Shown: in pieces, positions 38,426-40,534 of the stretch
How the letters are laid out: the number at the start of each line of letters is the position of its first letter
Numbering within the stretch: the stretch's first letter is position 1
Assembly (NCBI GenBank): GCA_002783205.1
Contig: PFEY01000017.1
Location: 1 to 40,534 of the forward strand
Direction: 5' to 3'
Source of the DNA: Rhodobacteraceae bacterium CG17_big_fil_post_rev_8_21_14_2_50_63_15
Lineage (GTDB): Bacteria; Pseudomonadota; Alphaproteobacteria; Rhodobacterales; Rhodobacteraceae
DNA length: 40,534 nt
Notes under the pieces: generated by a model
What the model was told of the DNA's origin: nothing
Database searches by the model: none
Seen by the model: only the letters and a program-made list of their open reading frames with translations
Program-made: the position numbers and the translations under genes

Positions 38426-38935
38426 ATGTCAAAGTCGAAAAAGACCGAGTTTCACCCCGACGATTACGTTGTCTACCCGGCCCATGGGGTTGGCCAGATC
38501 ATTTCGATCGAGGAACAGGAAGTGGCCGGCCTCACGCTGGAGCTTTTCGTCATTTCCTTCGAGAAAGACAAGATGACGCTGCGGGTGCCAACCAACAAGG
38601 CAACCGAGATCGGGATGCGCAGCTTGTCCAGCCCTGATGTCGTCACCAAGGCGATGAGCACGCTGAAGGGCAAGGCCAAGGTCAAGCGCGCGATGTGGTC
38701 GCGTCGGGCCCAGGAATACGAGCAAAAGATCAATTCCGGCGATCTGATCGCGATTGCTGAGGTTGTGCGCGACCTGCACCGCAGCGACGATCAGCGCGAG
38801 CAGAGCTATTCCGAGCGGCAGCTCTACGAGGCGGCGCTGGAGCGTTTGACCCGCGAAGTGGCCGCAGTGAGCGGTGGCGACGAGGTGCTGGCCGCGCGTC
38901 AGGTCGATGACGTGCTGGTGTCGCGCGCTGCGTGA
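38426..38935 (+). CDS. carD: CarD family transcriptional regulator
   Basis: 169 residues. The N-terminal RNA-polymerase-interacting (RID, Tudor-like) domain (about 8-65) reads FHPDDYVVYPAHGVGQIISIEEQEVAGLTLELF; the helical C-terminal DNA-binding domain (about 75-155) contains KVKRAMWSRRAQEYEQKINSGD. CarD binds the polymerase beta subunit and stabilises the open complex; in Rhodobacter it is needed at many promoters that lack the -7 T. GAGGAAGA precedes the ATG. It ends before a strong intrinsic terminator. Confidence 0.95.
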   Translation: MSKSKKTEFHPDDYVVYPAHGVGQIISIEEQEVAGLTLELFVISFEKDKMTLRVPTNKATEIGMRSLSSPDVVTKAMSTLKGKAKVKRAMWSRRAQEYEQKINSGDLIAIAEVVRDLHRSDDQREQSYSERQLYEAALERLTREVAAVSGGDEVLAARQVDDVLVSRAA

Positions 38936-38958
38936 TTGCGACTGAGCAACAGGACAGG

Positions 38959-38985
38959 GGCCGCGCCGCAGGGCGCGGCCTTTTT
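38959..38985 (+). terminator. Rho-independent terminator of carD
   Basis: Perfect 9-bp stem GGCCGCGCC / GGCGCGGCC with a GCAG loop followed by TTTTT, 23 bp after the carD stop. The best intrinsic terminator in the window. Confidence 0.92.
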
Positions 38986-38992
38986 GGCTCGA

Positions 38993-39751
38993 TCACGTCA
39001 GCAGGCTGAGCAGGATCGCGATGTCGGCGAGTTGTTGCGTGGCCCCGAGGATGTCGCCGGTCTGGCCGCCGATCCGCGCCCGGGCGATCAGGGCGAGCGC
39101 CAAGGTTGTCAGGCCGGCACAGAGCGTCGCGATGATGACTCCATGACCGAGAAGCAGGAAAGCGAAGCTGACGGCGATCCCCAGTCCAAGGGCTGCCGTG
39201 GGCCATGGCGCGGCGCCCGTGCTGTGGGACAGGCCAGAGCTGCGGGCAGGCGGCACGGCTGCCATGACCAGCGCCATCATCGCGCGCGACAGCATGGCGC
39301 TGGCAATGAGCGCCGAGGTCGCGGTGGCGGGGCTGACCTGATAGAGCATCCAGAGCGCTGACCAGCGCGCCGCGAGCGAGAGGCAGATCGCGATCACGCC
39401 ATAGCTGCCGACCGCGCTGTCCTTCATGATCTCGAGCCGCCGTTCCGCTGTCCAGCCGCCCCAGAGCCCATCGGCGCTATCGGCCAATCCATCCTCGTGC
39501 AACGCGCCGCTGATCACGATCATGAGGCTCAGCGCGATCAGAGCGGTGATGGGTGGGGGCAGGCCGAGCCAAAGCGCCAACAGACCGCCAAGGGCGGCCA
39601 GCCCGCCGATCATCATTCCCGCCAGCGGATAGGCCCAGGCTGCCCGCGCGCCCCGGCTGGTGTCACGCAGCGGCACCGGCAGACGGCTGAGCAGGCCAAG
39701 GGCCAGTAGCGGATCCCGAAGGCGGATCAGGGCAGTGTCGGTTTTGGCCAT
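38993..39751 (-). CDS. cobS: Adenosylcobinamide-GDP ribazoletransferase (cobalamin synthase)
   Basis: 252 residues, polytopic membrane protein. The signature [18 protein letters not shown] (about residues 85-103) carries the acidic metal-binding residues; [10 protein letters not shown] follows. It joins alpha-ribazole to adenosylcobinamide-GDP in the last assembly step of cobalamin synthesis. ATG 39751 is chosen as the start of the conserved part; the frame extends to 39817. Divergent from cobT, which supplies alpha-ribazole phosphate. The 77-bp gap is too short for a cobalamin riboswitch. Confidence 0.93.
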   Translation of the reverse strand: MAKTDTALIRLRDPLLALGLLSRLPVPLRDTSRGARAAWAYPLAGMMIGGLAALGGLLALWLGLPPPITALIALSLMIVISGALHEDGLADSADGLWGGWTAERRLEIMKDSAVGSYGVIAICLSLAARWSALWMLYQVSPATATSALIASAMLSRAMMALVMAAVPPARSSGLSHSTGAAPWPTAALGLGIAVSFAFLLLGHGVIIATLCAGLTTLALALIARARIGGQTGDILGATQQLADIAILLSLLT

Positions 39752-39828
39752 GCAAGGCCCTTTTTTCAGCTGTGGTGGTGGCTGTCCTGCGATACAGAAG
39801 CGGGACAAGACATGCAATGAGGCCGGTC

Positions 39829-40534
39829 ATGCGCGCGGACTTTACTTCCCTTGCCCAGTTTGAAGCGGTGTTGTCAGCCTTGCCTGCGCCCGATGAGGCG
39901 ACGGTGCAGGCCGCGCGCGAGCGCAATGCGATGCTGACCAAACCGCCCGGGGCGTTGGGGAGGCTGGAGGATCTCGCGCTGTGGTACTGCGGCTGGCGCG
40001 GCCATGCGCGCGCCCGGATATCGGCCCCCCAGGTGATCGTCTTTGCGGGCAATCATGGAGTGGTCAAACAGGGAGTTTCGGCGTTTCCTCCCGAAGTCAC
40101 GGCGCAGATGGTGGCCAATTTCGCGGCCGGTGGCGCGGCGGTCAATCAGCTGGCCGCGGTGGTCGGCGCGCGGATGGATGTGCACGCGATTGATCTCGAC
40201 CGGCCCACCGGCGACATCAGCCGCGGACCGGCAATGTCCGAGGCCGAAGTGGTCGCGGCCTTGCGGCTGGGCTGGGAGGCGGTGGATCCGTCCAGCGATC
40301 TGCTGGTGGTTGGCGAGATGGGGATCGGCAACACGACGAGTGCGGCGGCGATTGCACTGGCGCTTCATGGCGGCGATGCCGCAGTCTGGACCGGGCGCGG
40401 CACGGGGCTGACGGATGCGGCACTGTCACACAAGGCGCAGGTCGTCGCACGGTCGGTCGAAGTCAATGCTGCAAGCGGCGCAGATGGGCTGGAGGTGCTG
40501 CGACGGCTGGGAGGGCGGGAATTGGCGGCGATGG
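39829..40534 (+). CDS. cobT: Nicotinate-nucleotide-dimethylbenzimidazole phosphoribosyltransferase (C-terminus outside window)
   Basis: Partial gene, open to the right edge, about 235 residues visible. Marks of Cob[48 protein letters not shown] and [20 protein letters not shown], which hold the phosphate- and base-binding loops. It makes alpha-ribazole 5'-phosphate for the lower ligand of B12. ATG 39829 has GAGG 6 nt upstream; ATG 39817 in the same frame is an alternative. Missing the last third, including the catalytic glutamate. Confidence 0.92.
   Translation, partial: MRADFTSLAQFEAVLSALPAPDEATVQAARERNAMLTKPPGALGRLEDLALWYCGWRGHARARISAPQVIVFAGNHGVVKQGVSAFPPEVTAQMVANFAAGGAAVNQLAAVVGARMDVHAIDLDRPTGDISRGPAMSEAEVVAALRLGWEAVDPSSDLLVVGEMGIGNTTSAAAIALALHGGDAAVWTGRGTGLTDAALSHKAQVVARSVEVNAASGADGLEVLRRLGGRELAAM

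Noticed and set aside
39752-39828. Cobalamin riboswitch between cobS and cobT
   Set aside because: The gap is 77 bp, too short for the element, and no B12-box-like sequence is visible.
1-40534. CRISPR arrays, insertion sequences, prophage genes, integrase or attachment sites, tRNA or rRNA genes
   Set aside because: Looked for repeats with regular spacers, transposase or integrase motifs and tRNA cloverleaf sequences on both strands; none seen.

Overview
The window is a chromosomal segment from a high-GC alphaproteobacterium, most likely a marine member of Rhodobacterales (Roseobacter group). This rests on several marks seen in the sequence: a complete beta-hydroxyaspartate cycle cluster with its IclR regulator, a fused MrpA-MrpB antiporter subunit, a TRAP transporter with a twin-arginine binding protein, an SUV3-type helicase followed by an S4 protein, a 7Fe ferredoxin and CarD, and a DUF6476-type membrane protein. 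No rRNA, tRNA, CRISPR array, insertion sequence or phage gene was seen. Gene packing is dense, with many 1-8 bp overlaps.

Layout. (1) 1-952: a truncated leucine-dehydrogenase-family gene divergent from an Lrp/AsnC regulator. (2) 1014-8837, minus strand: a seven-gene operon of amidohydrolase (N-formylglutamate amidohydrolase fold), TRAP DctQ, DctM and DctP, glutamine-synthetase-like ligase, aldehyde dehydrogenase and iron alcohol dehydrogenase. A divergent RpiR regulator (8978-9844) faces it across a palindrome. (3) 9816-15298: the beta-hydroxyaspartate cycle (BHC) cluster bhcR/bhcABCD. (4) 15436-19597: ugpBAEC, the glycerol-3-phosphate/glycerophosphodiester ABC importer. (5) 19594-25523, minus strand: the Mrp Na+/H+ antiporter operon. 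(6) 25712-38985: housekeeping genes, namely a DUF6476-like protein, an RluD-type pseudouridine synthase, rpoH, a lipoprotein hydrolase, a DksA-type zinc-finger protein, pepF, an FAH-family enzyme, a PldB-like lipase with an SCP2 protein, a TPR protein, helicase, S4 protein, fdxA and carD. (7) 38993-40534: divergent cobS and (partial) cobT.

The most interesting system is region 2 read together with region 3. The operon has a gamma-glutamyl ligase, an alcohol dehydrogenase, an aldehyde dehydrogenase and an amidase, with no amine oxidase. That enzyme set fits catabolism of an amino alcohol while its amine is masked by glutamate. For ethanolamine the end product would be glycine, which is a BHC substrate, and the BHC genes lie directly next door with the two regulators overlapping tail to tail. 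The chemistry is inferred and the substrate is untested.

At the DNA level, an 18-of-18 conserved element (GGATATTT-N3-GCCAGAAGAA) occurs three times, each time just past a stop codon and a hairpin and in the orientation of the gene. GC-rich hairpins follow both solute-binding-protein genes (dctP and ugpB) and share a GCGGCAGAC segment. Palindromes sit in the control regions of the RpiR, bhc and mrp operons, and rpoH has a candidate heat-shock promoter.
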